The notes: generated from the sequence alone by a model not told the origin. A stretch of 21,875 nucleotides of DNA from Leptotrichiaceae bacterium (GCA_030532815.1 JAUNKI010000009.1:1-21875); one strand, 5' to 3'. Positions 1 through 8,574 are shown, counted from the stretch's first letter. Translations and numbers: made by a program.

Positions 1-627
1 CCAAAAATTCAGTTCCTGTAATTTTGCTGAAATATCAATATCCACAACTACTATATTTTTCGGAAGCTCCAATTTATATGTTGTCATGTTGAGTATGGCT
101 TTTACTCCGTTTTTTATGAGCTTTTCCGCTGCAACCTGAGCCTGCTCCTTTACAACTGCCAATATAACCGTTTCAAGGTCTTCAGGAAAATTCTGTATAA
201 ATTCTCCCACAGTATCCACATCTCTTACTTCCATTTTTAAATCGGGAATATCCGTTCCTATTTTTTTCCTGTCTTTGTCAAATACTCCTACAATTTTAAA
301 TCCTTTTCCTAAAACTTTGCTGTTTGATGTTATCATTTCACCCATTTTTCCATGCCCTACTATAATAACATTATTTACTTTGTTTATTCCTAAAATATCT
401 TCTATAATTTCAATTAATTTTTCAATATCGTAGCCTTTCCCTCTGACTCCGAATTCCCCGAATGTTGATAAATCTTTTCTGACTTGTGCTGATGTAGTAT
501 CCATAATTTTTGAAAGTTCTATGGAATTTATTCCGTCTTCATATTTCCGAACTTCTTTTAAAATTGACAGGTATTCCGTAAGTCTCTGAACGACTCTGTC
601 GGATATATCATTTTTTTTCAACTTCAT
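1..627 (-). CDS. rex: Redox-sensing transcriptional repressor Rex (3' end cut by window edge)
   Basis: I translated this frame by hand; it stays open for 209 codons and has no stop before base 1, so probably only the last few residues are missing. Rex proteins are DNA-binding dimers that sense the NADH/NAD+ ratio and repress fermentation and respiration genes when NAD+ is high. The N-terminal winged helix carries the family block RKDLSTFGEFGVRGKGYDI (about residues 51-69). The Rossmann domain starts with IIVGHGKMG, matching the GxGxxG dinucleotide-binding loop. The ATG at 627 is preceded by AGGAGGAA at a good distance. It lies 42 bases behind fmt and is probably cotranscribed with def and fmt. 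I found no canonical Rex operator (TTGTGA-N6-TCACAA) in the window. Confidence 0.93.
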   Translation of the reverse strand, partial: MKLKKNDISDRVVQRLTEYLSILKEVRKYEDGINSIELSKIMDTTSAQVRKDLSTFGEFGVRGKGYDIEKLIEIIEDILGINKVNNVIIVGHGKMGEMITSNSKVLGKGFKIVGVFDKDRKKIGTDIPDLKMEVRDVDTVGEFIQNFPEDLETVILAVVKEQAQVAAEKLIKNGVKAILNMTTYKLELPKNIVVVDIDISAKLQELNFW

Positions 628-669
628 TTATTCCTCCTACAGATAGCTAAAATTTTATTTATAAAGATT

Positions 670-1602
670 TTATATTAATTTATCCCCAATTGTCAATTTC
701 CGACCATTTATAATATCAATTCCCGTTTGAATTTTCTTTCCTTCAAACTTTAATTCCAATAATATTATACCTCCATTCTGAACTTTTACTACGGGACCTT
801 TTTTATTAATTATTTCCACAATCTCTCCGAATTCACCTTTGTAATTTCCTTCTATTTTTTCTCCCCTGTACACTTTTACATTTTCATTTTTCTCATTGAA
901 TGTATAAGCAGCAGGAAAAGGATTCAGACCTCTTATTTTATTATATATATTTTCCTTAGTGTCTGTCCAGTCAATTTTTGCCTGTTCCTTTGAAATAGGT
1001 TTTACAAAAGTAGCTTTGGAATCATCCTGTTTTTCGGCTTTTACATTTCCGTCTGAAATCAGTTTCAAAGTTTTTCCGAGTCCTTCGGCACCCAGTTCCT
1101 TAAGTCTGTCATGTAATGTTCCCAATGTATCGTTTTCCTGTATACTGCAATATTCTTTCAGTATTACATCTCCTGCATCGAGTTCCTCTTCAATATACAT
1201 TATGCTTACGCCTGTTTCCTTATCTCCGTTCAGTATTGCCGAATGGATAGGCGAAGCTCCTCTGTATTTAGGTAAAAGAGAAGAGTGAACATTTATAATT
1301 CCGTATTTGGGAATATCTATAATTTCTTTCGGTATAATTTTCCCGTAAGCTACAACTACTATTAAATCAGGATTTGCCTCTTTTATTTTTTCCGTAATTT
1401 CTGCATCTTTAAGCTTTTTAGGCTGTACTACTTCTATATTTTTCTCCAGAGCGAACTGTTTTACAGGAGAATATATTATTTTATTTCCCCTTGCATTAGG
1501 CTTGTCTTCTTTGGTAAAAATCAGTTTCAAATCCGTATTTTCATAGACTGTTTTCAAACTCGGAACTGCAAATTCAGGCGTTCCCATAAATATTGTCCTC
1601 AC
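670..1602 (-). CDS. fmt: Methionyl-tRNA formyltransferase
   Basis: Formylates the amino group of initiator Met-tRNA using 10-formyltetrahydrofolate in the cytoplasm. The N-terminal part has the start motif TIFMGTPEFAVPSL. The catalytic core has the Asn-Val-His of INVHSSLLPKYRGASPI and the Asp of EELDAGDVI, the usual Asn/His/Asp set. A C-terminal tRNA-binding domain follows, and the total of about 310 residues is normal. I chose the GTG at 1602 because AGGAGG lies 8 bases upstream. The longer frame from an ATG at 1629 would translate the ribosome binding site itself and has no family match in its first nine residues. It follows def by about 60 bases, the classic def-fmt pairing (formylation and deformylation). 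Confidence 0.96.
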   Translation of the reverse strand: MRTIFMGTPEFAVPSLKTVYENTDLKLIFTKEDKPNARGNKIIYSPVKQFALEKNIEVVQPKKLKDAEITEKIKEANPDLIVVVAYGKIIPKEIIDIPKYGIINVHSSLLPKYRGASPIHSAILNGDKETGVSIMYIEEELDAGDVILKEYCSIQENDTLGTLHDRLKELGAEGLGKTLKLISDGNVKAEKQDDSKATFVKPISKEQAKIDWTDTKENIYNKIRGLNPFPAAYTFNEKNENVKVYRGEKIEGNYKGEFGEIVEIINKKGPVVKVQNGGIILLELKFEGKKIQTGIDIINGRKLTIGDKLI

Positions 1603-1664
1603 TGTCTTTTCCTCCTGTCTCAAAAGCATAAATCTGTCGGGATTTCCGCATTAATATTTTTTTA

Positions 1665-2177
1665 TTAATCTTCCCTGTACTTTTTTCCTTTTGCAAATTC
1701 CTTTTTCATTAATTCCAGTTTTTTTGAAATAAGCCTTTTATTCAGTACTGAAATTCTGTCTATAAACAGTACTCCGTCAAGATGATCAAGCTCATGCTGA
1801 AAAGCCCTTGCCCACATTTCATTTAAATTTTCAATTATTTCTTTACCGTTTTCATCTAAATATTTTACTTTTATTTCCGACGGTCTGTTCACTTTTTTAT
1901 AAACTCCCGGTATACTCAGGCAGCCTTCCTCATACTCTATAACTTCAATACTTTCTTCAAGTATTTCAGGATTTATTATTTTTTTTACGACATTTTCCAC
2001 TTCAAGTACAAAAAATCTTTTCGGGATATCCACCTGATTTGCTGCAAGACCTACGCCGTTGGCTTTTCTCATTGTTTCCACCATTTCGTCCAATATGCTT
2101 CTCAGCTCATCATCTACTATTTCCACATTTTCAGACTTTATTCTGAGGGTCGGATGTTCATATAAAACTATTTTCAT
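1665..2177 (-). CDS. def: Peptide deformylase
   Basis: Removes the N-formyl group from nascent proteins; a metal (Fe/Zn) hydrolase acting at the ribosome exit. All three family motifs are visible in the 170 residues: GVGLAANQ (41-48), EGCLS (84-88, metal ligand Cys86) and QHELDH (127-132, ligands His128 and His132, catalytic Glu129). The length is typical of type 1 deformylases. The ATG at 2177 has AAAGG upstream. The residues before motif 3 read NEMWARAFQHE, where many relatives have a Gly-Leu; this is a minor variation. It is the first gene of def-fmt-rex and sits behind a 215-base spacer with its own promoter candidate. Confidence 0.97.
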   Translation of the reverse strand: MKIVLYEHPTLRIKSENVEIVDDELRSILDEMVETMRKANGVGLAANQVDIPKRFFVLEVENVVKKIINPEILEESIEVIEYEEGCLSIPGVYKKVNRPSEIKVKYLDENGKEIIENLNEMWARAFQHELDHLDGVLFIDRISVLNKRLISKKLELMKKEFAKGKKYRED

Positions 2178-2203
2178 TTTTTTCCTTTCTCTATTTTTGT
2201 AAA

Positions 2204-2235
2204 AAGTCGGATTAAAAACTTTCCAAATCGGACTT
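2204..2235 (-). promoter_or_regulatory. Imperfect hairpin in the def leader
   Basis: The arms AAGTC(C)GATT and AATC(C)GACTT (minus strand) pair over 9 of 10 positions around a 12-base loop, with one central C-C mismatch, and a short T-run follows. It ends about 27 bases upstream of the def start. It could be a weak attenuator or just a structured leader. The sequence shows the pairing only; a function is inference. Confidence 0.25.
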
Positions 2236-2360
2236 ATTTTCTACTTTTAAAAATTTTTTCCGAAAAATTACGAACTTTCTTCATTTAAATAACGATTTTT
2301 TAAATATTTATTTTCATTTTCCATATTGGAAATTTCGGATATATAATTCCTACTATTTAT

Positions 2361-2389
2361 ATTTTACCACATTTATGTCATTTTTTTAA
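2361..2389 (-). promoter_or_regulatory. Candidate promoter for def-fmt-rex
   Basis: On the minus strand a TTAAAA box (2384-2389) lies 17 bases from TAAAAT (2361-2366), which has a TGG extension just upstream (extended -10). It starts just after the priA stop and would give a leader of about 175 bases containing small hairpins, for example the perfect 6-bp stem at 2318-2332. Confidence 0.45.
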
Positions 2390-2392
2390 TTA

Positions 2393-2830
2393 TTAAAGCA
2401 TTGACACAGGATCCACATCTATACTGACTCTTATATTTTTTTCCTTGTAGTCGTTTAAAACTGCTTTTATTATATTTTTAATTTTAGTTATGTTGTTTCT
2501 GTTGAATTTTATAAATATCTGATACCTGAATCGTCCGTTTATTTTATATATAGGTGCTTTAAAAGGTTCTGAAATAAACTCATTCTTCTGAAATCTTATT
2601 TTTGTTTTTGCCATATCTGAAATTTTATTATAAAAAAGTTTTACTTTTCCTTCCAGCTCCTTTTCATCATCAGATGAAAGTATTGCAATAATAAGACGCC
2701 CATAAGGTGGGTAGTTGAGAAGTTTTCTTATTTCCATTTCCTTTTCAAAATAACCTTCATAATCATTTTCCAAAGTTTTCTTTATGACTTCATTTTCACT
2801 GTTAAATGTCTGTATTATGACTTTTCCTTC
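2393..2830 (-). CDS. priA: PriA C-terminal part, in the -1 frame relative to the upstream part
   Basis: This frame encodes the C-terminal domain of PriA: 145 residues counted from the codon re-read at 2830. Family-typical pieces are EGKVIIQTF directly after the helicase core, KLLNYPPYGRLIIAIL, and the end IDVDPVSML. There is no ATG with a ribosome binding site near its start; the first possible start is a TTG at 2773, too far into the domain to make a sensible separate protein. Joined to the upstream frame by one -1 shift at 2830-2836 it gives a 737-residue PriA, close to the usual length of about 730. Without a shift the cell would make no C-terminal domain. It is either made by recoding, lost by mutation, or separated by a homopolymer sequencing error. 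Confidence 0.8.
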   Translation of the reverse strand, partial: EGKVIIQTFNSENEVIKKTLENDYEGYFEKEMEIRKLLNYPPYGRLIIAILSSDDEKELEGKVKLFYNKISDMAKTKIRFQKNEFISEPFKAPIYKINGRFRYQIFIKFNRNNITKIKNIIKAVLNDYKEKNIRVSIDVDPVSML

Positions 2831-4605
2831 TTTTTTTCTCTTCCTGCTCTGCCCGCAGACTGGACAAGAAGTTGAAACGTTTTTTCTCCTGCTCTGAAAT
2901 CGGGAAAATTCAGTATTATATCTGAATTTACTATTCCTACAAGGGTCACATTGGGAAAATGAAATCCTTTGGCAATAATCTGTGTTCCGAGCATTATATC
3001 ATATTTTCCGTTTTTAAAATCATTGTATATATTTTCATAATCTTTTTTTGTTTTTACTGTTTCCGAATCTATTCTTACTATTTTTGCTTCTGAAAATATT
3101 TCTTTCAATTCCTCTTCTATCTTTTCCGTCCCGCTTCCTATCTGTATAAATTTATCACTTCCGCACTCTGTGCATTTCCTTTCAAATCTTTCTTCATATC
3201 CGCAGTAACTGCACTTAAGTTTGTTTTCGTATTTATAATAGCTGAGAGATATACTGCAATTCGGACAAGTAGGTACATTTCCGCACTCTCTGCATTTCAG
3301 CAAATTTGAAAATGCCTTTCTGTTAAGAATCAGAAGAACCTGCTCATTTTTCCCCAAAGTTTCCGATATATGTCTGAGGAGTTCTCCGGAAAAATTATCG
3401 GGAGTCTCGTTCAGATCAGCTATTTCATATTCGGGTATTTTTGCATTATTAAATCTTTCTTTCAGTTCAATAAGTTCCAAATCTCCTGATTTTGCCTGAT
3501 AATAAGATTCAAAAGACGGTGTTGCCGAACCGAAAATTACTTTCACATTTTTTTCTATTATTGACCTTTTTATAGCCACATTCTTTACATGATATCTCGG
3601 ATTGTTGTCCTGTTTATAAGTATTTTCATGTTCTTCATCAATTATTATATATTTCAGGTTTTTCACAGGAGCAAATATTGCAGACCTTGCACCGATTACA
3701 ATTTTCTTTTCTCCGTTCCTTATGTATGCCCATTCACGCTTTTTTTCACTATCTGACAGTTTACTGTGAAGAACTGCCACCGAATCGGAAAATTGTCTTT
3801 CAAGCCTTTGGACCATCTGAGCAGTTAATGAGATTTCGGGCACAAGAAATATACTACCGAATCCTTTTTCCAAAGCTTCTTTTATTAAGTTCATATATAT
3901 TTCGGTTTTTCCCGAGCCTGTAACACCTTTCAGCAGATAAAACATTCCGTCCTTATTTTTAATTTTATTTACAGCTTCCTGCTGTTCTCTGTTTAAAACT
4001 GTATCGTCTTCCAAAATCCGATTTTTCAAATCATCTTTTTTTTCAACTTTGGATTTTGTTATTATTTTCTTTTCAATTATAACGGCTTTTTCTTTTATCG
4101 CCTTACTTATAATTTCTTCGGAGAAATTTTTCTGTAATGTCTGAAATGTGACTTCCTTTTTCTTTTTCATGTATTCATTAAATTTCTCAATATCATCGGA
4201 CTTTCTGTCTTCTCCTTTCTGTTCAAAAAGTTGAAGTCCGCTATTTTTTCCGTCATTTTCCAAATTTTTTATATATATTGCCTTTTTTGAATAATTTAAT
4301 TTTAATACTCCGGGATAAACGGTTTTTATAACATTATTGTAATCACTTAAATAGTAGTCTTTCGTCCATTTTATAAGTTCCATTATTGTTGAAGGAATGG
4401 AAAGAACAGATGCTCTGTCCGAAATAAATTTTATTTTTTCCGCACTTACAGACAGTTCCTCTTTATTAATTTCAGCCAGTACAAGCCCCATTCTGTTTCT
4501 ATTTACAAAATTGACAATACACCATTCTCCGATTTCATATTTATCTTTGGATTTATATGTATATATATTTTTATTATTTTCAATATACATCTGATAATAA
4601 TACAT
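2815..4605 (-). CDS. priA: Replication restart helicase PriA, N-terminal and helicase part (frame broken)
   Basis: PriA is the SF2 3'-5' DNA helicase that recognises stalled forks and reloads the replisome. Visible parts are an N-terminal DNA-binding domain (about 1-100), Walker A GVTGSGKTE (227-235), the DEEH box (323-326), GSATPS (359-364), an eight-cysteine zinc region (438, 441, 447, 450, 465, 468, 478, 481), GTQIIAKGFHFP (540-551) and the last motif QSAGRAGR (582-589). The frame then ends REKKKEKS-stop, whereas relatives continue with EGKVII; that continuation is present in the -1 frame. The ATG at 4605 has AGAGG five bases upstream. It follows ftsI by about 50 bases. If read without a shift, the product keeps all helicase motifs but loses the C-terminal domain. 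Confidence 0.9.
   Translation of the reverse strand: MYYYQMYIENNKNIYTYKSKDKYEIGEWCIVNFVNRNRMGLVLAEINKEELSVSAEKIKFISDRASVLSIPSTIMELIKWTKDYYLSDYNNVIKTVYPGVLKLNYSKKAIYIKNLENDGKNSGLQLFEQKGEDRKSDDIEKFNEYMKKKKEVTFQTLQKNFSEEIISKAIKEKAVIIEKKIITKSKVEKKDDLKNRILEDDTVLNREQQEAVNKIKNKDGMFYLLKGVTGSGKTEIYMNLIKEALEKGFGSIFLVPEISLTAQMVQRLERQFSDSVAVLHSKLSDSEKKREWAYIRNGEKKIVIGARSAIFAPVKNLKYIIIDEEHENTYKQDNNPRYHVKNVAIKRSIIEKNVKVIFGSATPSFESYYQAKSGDLELIELKERFNNAKIPEYEIADLNETPDNFSGELLRHISETLGKNEQVLLILNRKAFSNLLKCRECGNVPTCPNCSISLSYYKYENKLKCSYCGYEERFERKCTECGSDKFIQIGSGTEKIEEELKEIFSEAKIVRIDSETVKTKKDYENIYNDFKNGKYDIMLGTQIIAKGFHFPNVTLVGIVNSDIILNFPDFRAGEKTFQLLVQSAGRAGREKKKEKS
2830..2837 (-). other. A AAA AAG slippery heptamer at the priA frame break
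   Basis: On the minus strand the codons read GAA AAA AAG, giving A-AAA-AAG in the correct phase, the same heptamer and phase as the dnaX -1 frameshift site. A -1 slip here changes the reading from REKKKEKS-stop to REKKEGKVIIQ, exactly the expected PriA sequence. The run is seven A. An extra A (eight) would restore the frame equally well, so an assembly or sequencing indel, or RNA polymerase slippage, explains it too. An AGGA lies 5 bases upstream of the heptamer, closer than the spacing known to stimulate dnaX shifting. I see no strong hairpin downstream. Confidence 0.6.
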
Positions 4606-4656
4606 AATAACCTCTGTTTCCCGTTTTATTAAAATTGCAAACTTTTTATACCGATT

Positions 4657-6621
4657 TTACTCTAAAACTATTTTTATTTCAGTCCCTTTGGTCAGTTTTA
4701 CACCAGGTAAAGGATACTGTTCTTTAACTCTGCCGCTGCCGATAATTTTATATTTCGGAAATTCCGCCTGAGGATATACTGAAAGCAGTTCTCTCAGACT
4801 TATACCGGCTAAATCCGGCATTATACTTTTCCCGAATTCTTCCGATATTTTTCTTAAATCTTTTTTTGCCGTTAAAGTTACTGCAGACTGCTGCTTTTTT
4901 TCTACTATAACTCCCTGAGGATTTATTCCTTTGTATTTAATTAATTTTTCCAGTACCTGTTTTACTGAAGGTAATGCAACAGCTGCACCGTAATATGCTC
5001 CCTGAGGTTCGTTTATCGTTATCAGTATGGCATATTTCGGATTTTCCACAGGAAAAAATGCAAAAAATGAACTAAAATATTTTCCGGCTTCATAACCTCT
5101 CGCACCTGATTTCTGTGCGGTTCCTGTTTTCCCTCCGATTCTGTAACCCTGTATCTGTGCTCCTCTTCCTGTTCCTTTGGTAACAACCGATTCCATATAG
5201 TATCTGTTCAGCTTGGAAACTTCCTCACTAAATACATTTTCAAGGACAACCGGAGAATTCTGTAAAACAATATTTCCCTCTTCATCTTCTATATGATCCA
5301 CTAAATATGGTTTCACAAGTTTTCCGTGATTTACTACAGTATTAAGTGCCATAAGCATTTGTATCTGAGTCATTGCTATACCCTGTCCGAAAGAAATATT
5401 CGATTTCTTGACTTCGGTCATTTCCTTTAAAGGTAGCAGCTTCTGCGTAGTTTCGGAAAATGTATCTATTCCCGTTTTTTTTCCTAATCCCACTTTTTCA
5501 AGGTATGAATAAAAATCTTTATTTTTCATCATTTGAGCTATTTTTACCATTCCCACATTTCCCGACTTTGCCACAAGATTCTCCAAATTTAAACTTCCCG
5601 TAGTGGAAGAATCATGGTCTTTTATAACCCTGTCAGCCACCTTTATATGCCCGCTTGATTCTATAACACTGTTCTGATTTATTACTCCCGCCTGCATTCC
5701 TGCCGCAACAGTAATCGGTTTAAATATGGATCCCGGCTCAAATAAATCGGTTATAGGTCTGTTTTTCACTTCAGCATTGTTTTTTGCTTTAGGATAAGAT
5801 GACATTGCGAGTATTTTCCCGGTTTCCACTTCCATTAATATCCCCATTGCGGAAACCGCACTGTACTGCTCATATGTCTTTCTAAGCTCGTCATCAAGAG
5901 TGTACTGTAAAACACTGTCCAATGTTAAAAATACGTTATTCCCGTCTTTTGCCAGAACTACTTCCTTCGTGTCTTTCAAAGCGGAAATTGTAGTAAATTT
6001 ACGGGGTATTCTGAAACCTTCTATAACTCCGTCAACTCCTGTAAGCTGACTGTTATATGTTTTTTCAATACCGTAAATTCCTTTATTTTCAACATCTAAA
6101 TAACCTATTGTTTCCTGAAATGCTCTATTTTTTATATAATTTCTTATATAATTCGTTTCAAAAAACACACCTGACTTCAAACTTTTATCTTTGGAAAGAA
6201 TATCCAGAATATCCTTTTTTTCATTATACCCGAGAACATAGTCAAGTTTCAGATATTTTTTATTCTGCTTTCTTTTTTCCAGAATATCATTTTTGACTTT
6301 GGAAGCATCAAAAGAAGATATTCTTTTTTTAAGAACTTCCATTAACCTGTCTATATTTTCCAAATCTACAAGTGTCGGATCCATTACCATATCATAAGTT
6401 TCTCCGTCATATGCCAATACTTCACCGTCGCCTGTAATTATTCTTCCTCTTTTGGATTTTACCGTAAATTCACTTTTGTACTGAAGTTCACCTGTTTTCT
6501 GCCATTCATTTCCTTTTATAATCTGAATGTAAAATAAATTTACAATAATCCATACAAAACCGGAAATTATGAATATTACTAAAATCATTAATCTGAATCT
6601 AAAACTGTTCCACGCTTTCAT
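4657..6621 (-). CDS. ftsI: Class B penicillin-binding protein with PASTA domain (FtsI/SpoVD type)
   Basis: Monofunctional peptidoglycan DD-transpeptidase that cross-links the septal wall together with the division machinery. It has a single N-terminal membrane anchor (about 11-33) and a PBP dimerisation domain starting near SKRGRIITGDGEVLA. The transpeptidase motifs are Ser298-x-x-Lys301 (EPGSIFKP), Ser353-Gly-Asn355 and KTGT (498-501). One C-terminal PASTA repeat covers about 599-654. The 654 residues fit the FtsI/SpoVD class. The ATG at 6621 has AGGAG about 12 bases upstream, slightly far. It sits 29 bases after gatB and before priA. The PASTA repeat and the absence of elongation partners nearby favour a division role over PBP2/MrdA, but only the class B assignment is certain. 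Confidence 0.9.
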   Translation of the reverse strand: MKAWNSFRFRLMILVIFIISGFVWIIVNLFYIQIIKGNEWQKTGELQYKSEFTVKSKRGRIITGDGEVLAYDGETYDMVMDPTLVDLENIDRLMEVLKKRISSFDASKVKNDILEKRKQNKKYLKLDYVLGYNEKKDILDILSKDKSLKSGVFFETNYIRNYIKNRAFQETIGYLDVENKGIYGIEKTYNSQLTGVDGVIEGFRIPRKFTTISALKDTKEVVLAKDGNNVFLTLDSVLQYTLDDELRKTYEQYSAVSAMGILMEVETGKILAMSSYPKAKNNAEVKNRPITDLFEPGSIFKPITVAAGMQAGVINQNSVIESSGHIKVADRVIKDHDSSTTGSLNLENLVAKSGNVGMVKIAQMMKNKDFYSYLEKVGLGKKTGIDTFSETTQKLLPLKEMTEVKKSNISFGQGIAMTQIQMLMALNTVVNHGKLVKPYLVDHIEDEEGNIVLQNSPVVLENVFSEEVSKLNRYYMESVVTKGTGRGAQIQGYRIGGKTGTAQKSGARGYEAGKYFSSFFAFFPVENPKYAILITINEPQGAYYGAAVALPSVKQVLEKLIKYKGINPQGVIVEKKQQSAVTLTAKKDLRKISEEFGKSIMPDLAGISLRELLSVYPQAEFPKYKIIGSGRVKEQYPLPGVKLTKGTEIKIVLE

Positions 6622-6650
6622 AATTAAATATTACTCCTATATTTTCTGAA

Positions 6651-8084
6651 CTAACTCAACTTTTTTAAAATCAGCTCATTTATCATCTGAGGGTTGGCTT
6701 TTCCCCTTGACAGTTTCATAGCCTGTCCTACAAGATATTTCAATGCATTGCTTTTTCCCGCTTTATAGTCTTCTACAGACTGTCCGTTCTCTGCAATAAC
6801 CTGTTCTACTATTTTTTCGATTTCACTGTTATCCGTTATCTGAATTAATCCTTTTTCTTTTACTATAATTTCAGGATCTCTGTTTTCGGCAAGAAGCATT
6901 TCAAATACTTCCTTTGCTATTTTTGAACTTATTATATTTGATTTTATAAGTGTTATCAACTTTGCCATATTTTCAGGAAAAACTAAAAATTTCTCTATTC
7001 CTATATTTTTTTCCTTTAATACTCTTAAAACTTCGGTAAGCATCCAGTTTGCCGATAATCTCGGTTCTCCCGATATTTTTACCATTTTTTCATAATAATC
7101 TGCAAGTTCAGGTTCTGCTGAAAGAGTAGCTGCCTCTTTTTCATTCATTTTATATTCTCTTACAAATCTTCCTGCTTTTTCATCGGCAAATTCGGGCATT
7201 TCTTCCCTTATACGTTCTAATCTTTCAGATGAAACAATTACTTTCGGCAAATCAGGTTCGGGAAAATATCTGTAATCCATTGCTTCTTCTTTACTTCTCA
7301 TAGGTCTTGTCACTCCGTTTTCCTCGTCCCATAGTCTCGTTTCCTGTACTACTCTGCCTCCATTTTCGATTATCTCAATCTGTCTGTCTGTTTCATACTC
7401 AATAGCTCTTACTACTGCCTTGAATGAATTGAGGTTTTTAGTTTCTGTTCTCGTTCCCAAAGCCGTATCTCCTTTTTTTCTAACGGACACATTGGCATCG
7501 CATCTCAAGGACCCAAGCTCCATACTCACATCACTTACTTTTGTATATTTCAGTCTGTCTTTTAAAGTGTTCAGATACGCATATGCCTCTTCGGAATTTT
7601 TAATTTCAGGCTTTGAAATTATTTCTATTAAAGGTACTGACGCCCTATTATAGTTGAGCAGACTTTCAGACCCTGTATGTATACTTTTGGCAGTATCTTC
7701 TTCTATCTGTATTCTTTCTATTCCCACAACCGAACTTTTTCCGCTGTTTGTAGTTATGTAAAGTTTCCCATTTTCAGCATAAGGTTTAAAATATTGAGTT
7801 ATCTGATAATTTTTCGGTGAATCGGGATAAAAATAATTTTTTCTGTCAAACTGACTTTCACTATTAATTTCACAGTCCAGAGCCAATGCGGCTTTCAATG
7901 CATAATCCAGCACTTTTCCGTTCAGTTTCGGCAATGCTCCCGGCTGACCTGTACATATAGGACATGTAGCAGTATTGGAAGCTTCGTTATCATAATCGGC
8001 ATTACATGAACACCACACTTTAGTTTCCGTTTTTAACTGACAGTGAACTTCCAGCCCTATGACCGTTTCATATTCTATGCTCAT
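6651..8084 (-). CDS. gatB: Asp-tRNA(Asn)/Glu-tRNA(Gln) amidotransferase subunit B
   Basis: The GatB kinase-like subunit activates misacylated Glu-tRNA(Gln) or Asp-tRNA(Asn) with ATP and accepts ammonia from GatA. The N-terminus YETVIGLEVHCQLKT is the family signature. The zinc-binding cysteines are Cys25, Cys27, Cys41 and Cys44 (CSC and CPIC). The segments FDRKNYFYPDSPKNYQITQ and DYRYFPEPDLP are characteristic of the cradle domain. A C-terminal tRNA-binding helical domain ends the 477 residues, the normal length. GGAGG lies 9 bases upstream of the ATG at 8084. It is separated from gatA by one GNAT gene. Its presence suggests that at least one of Gln-tRNA or Asn-tRNA is made by the indirect route. 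Confidence 0.97.
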   Translation of the reverse strand: MSIEYETVIGLEVHCQLKTETKVWCSCNADYDNEASNTATCPICTGQPGALPKLNGKVLDYALKAALALDCEINSESQFDRKNYFYPDSPKNYQITQYFKPYAENGKLYITTNSGKSSVVGIERIQIEEDTAKSIHTGSESLLNYNRASVPLIEIISKPEIKNSEEAYAYLNTLKDRLKYTKVSDVSMELGSLRCDANVSVRKKGDTALGTRTETKNLNSFKAVVRAIEYETDRQIEIIENGGRVVQETRLWDEENGVTRPMRSKEEAMDYRYFPEPDLPKVIVSSERLERIREEMPEFADEKAGRFVREYKMNEKEAATLSAEPELADYYEKMVKISGEPRLSANWMLTEVLRVLKEKNIGIEKFLVFPENMAKLITLIKSNIISSKIAKEVFEMLLAENRDPEIIVKEKGLIQITDNSEIEKIVEQVIAENGQSVEDYKAGKSNALKYLVGQAMKLSRGKANPQMINELILKKLS

Positions 8085-8120
8085 TATTGCTGTTCCTCCT
8101 TATTAAATACTCTTATCTGA

Positions 8121-8555
8121 TTACTGTCCGATTTCATATTCTAAATGAATTTTTATTTTATCTCCATACTTTCCTTCAGAAACTCCTATTATCCTAAAAT
8201 TATTCTTTATTAGAAATCCGAGCATGTCTTTCCAATGATTATAAGTAGCTATTTTTATTTTTTTATATTTTTCCTTTTTAGCTTCAATAATCAGATAATT
8301 AATAAAATTTTTCCAATAACCTTTTTTTCTATATTTTTTTAAAATTCCACCCAACCATATATAATAATCTAAAGTTTCATTATTTTTTTCAATAAGACAA
8401 TATCCCACATTTTCTTTATCATATATAAGATAACTACACAAATTTCCATATTTCTGTTTTTCTTTATAGGAGCTAACAGGAAAAGTTTCATTGAAAATTT
8501 CCTTATGAATTTCAGAAATAGTTTTTATATTATCTGTTTTTCTTATTTCTATCAT
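8121..8555 (-). CDS. GNAT-family N-acetyltransferase-like protein
   Basis: A small (144-residue) protein with the GNAT layout: N-terminal strand and helix, a central strand YYIWLGGILKKY, then RKKGYWKNFINYLIIEAKK (about residues 77-95), where the acetyl-CoA-binding motif R/QxxGxG/A is expected, and a C-terminal NHWKDMLGFLIKNNFRIIGV resembling the usual 'GF' segment. The second glycine/alanine of the loop is replaced by tryptophan (RKKGYW), so cofactor binding is plausible but not proven. The substrate is unknown. It lies 19 bases after gatA and 36 before gatB, with AAGGGG before the ATG at 8555, so it is probably translated within the operon. Its sequence is more A/T-rich and lysine-rich than its neighbours, which hints at a later insertion. 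Confidence 0.7.
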   Translation of the reverse strand: MIEIRKTDNIKTISEIHKEIFNETFPVSSYKEKQKYGNLCSYLIYDKENVGYCLIEKNNETLDYYIWLGGILKKYRKKGYWKNFINYLIIEAKKEKYKKIKIATYNHWKDMLGFLIKNNFRIIGVSEGKYGDKIKIHLEYEIGQ

Positions 8556-8574
8556 ATTTCCCCTTAAATTATAA

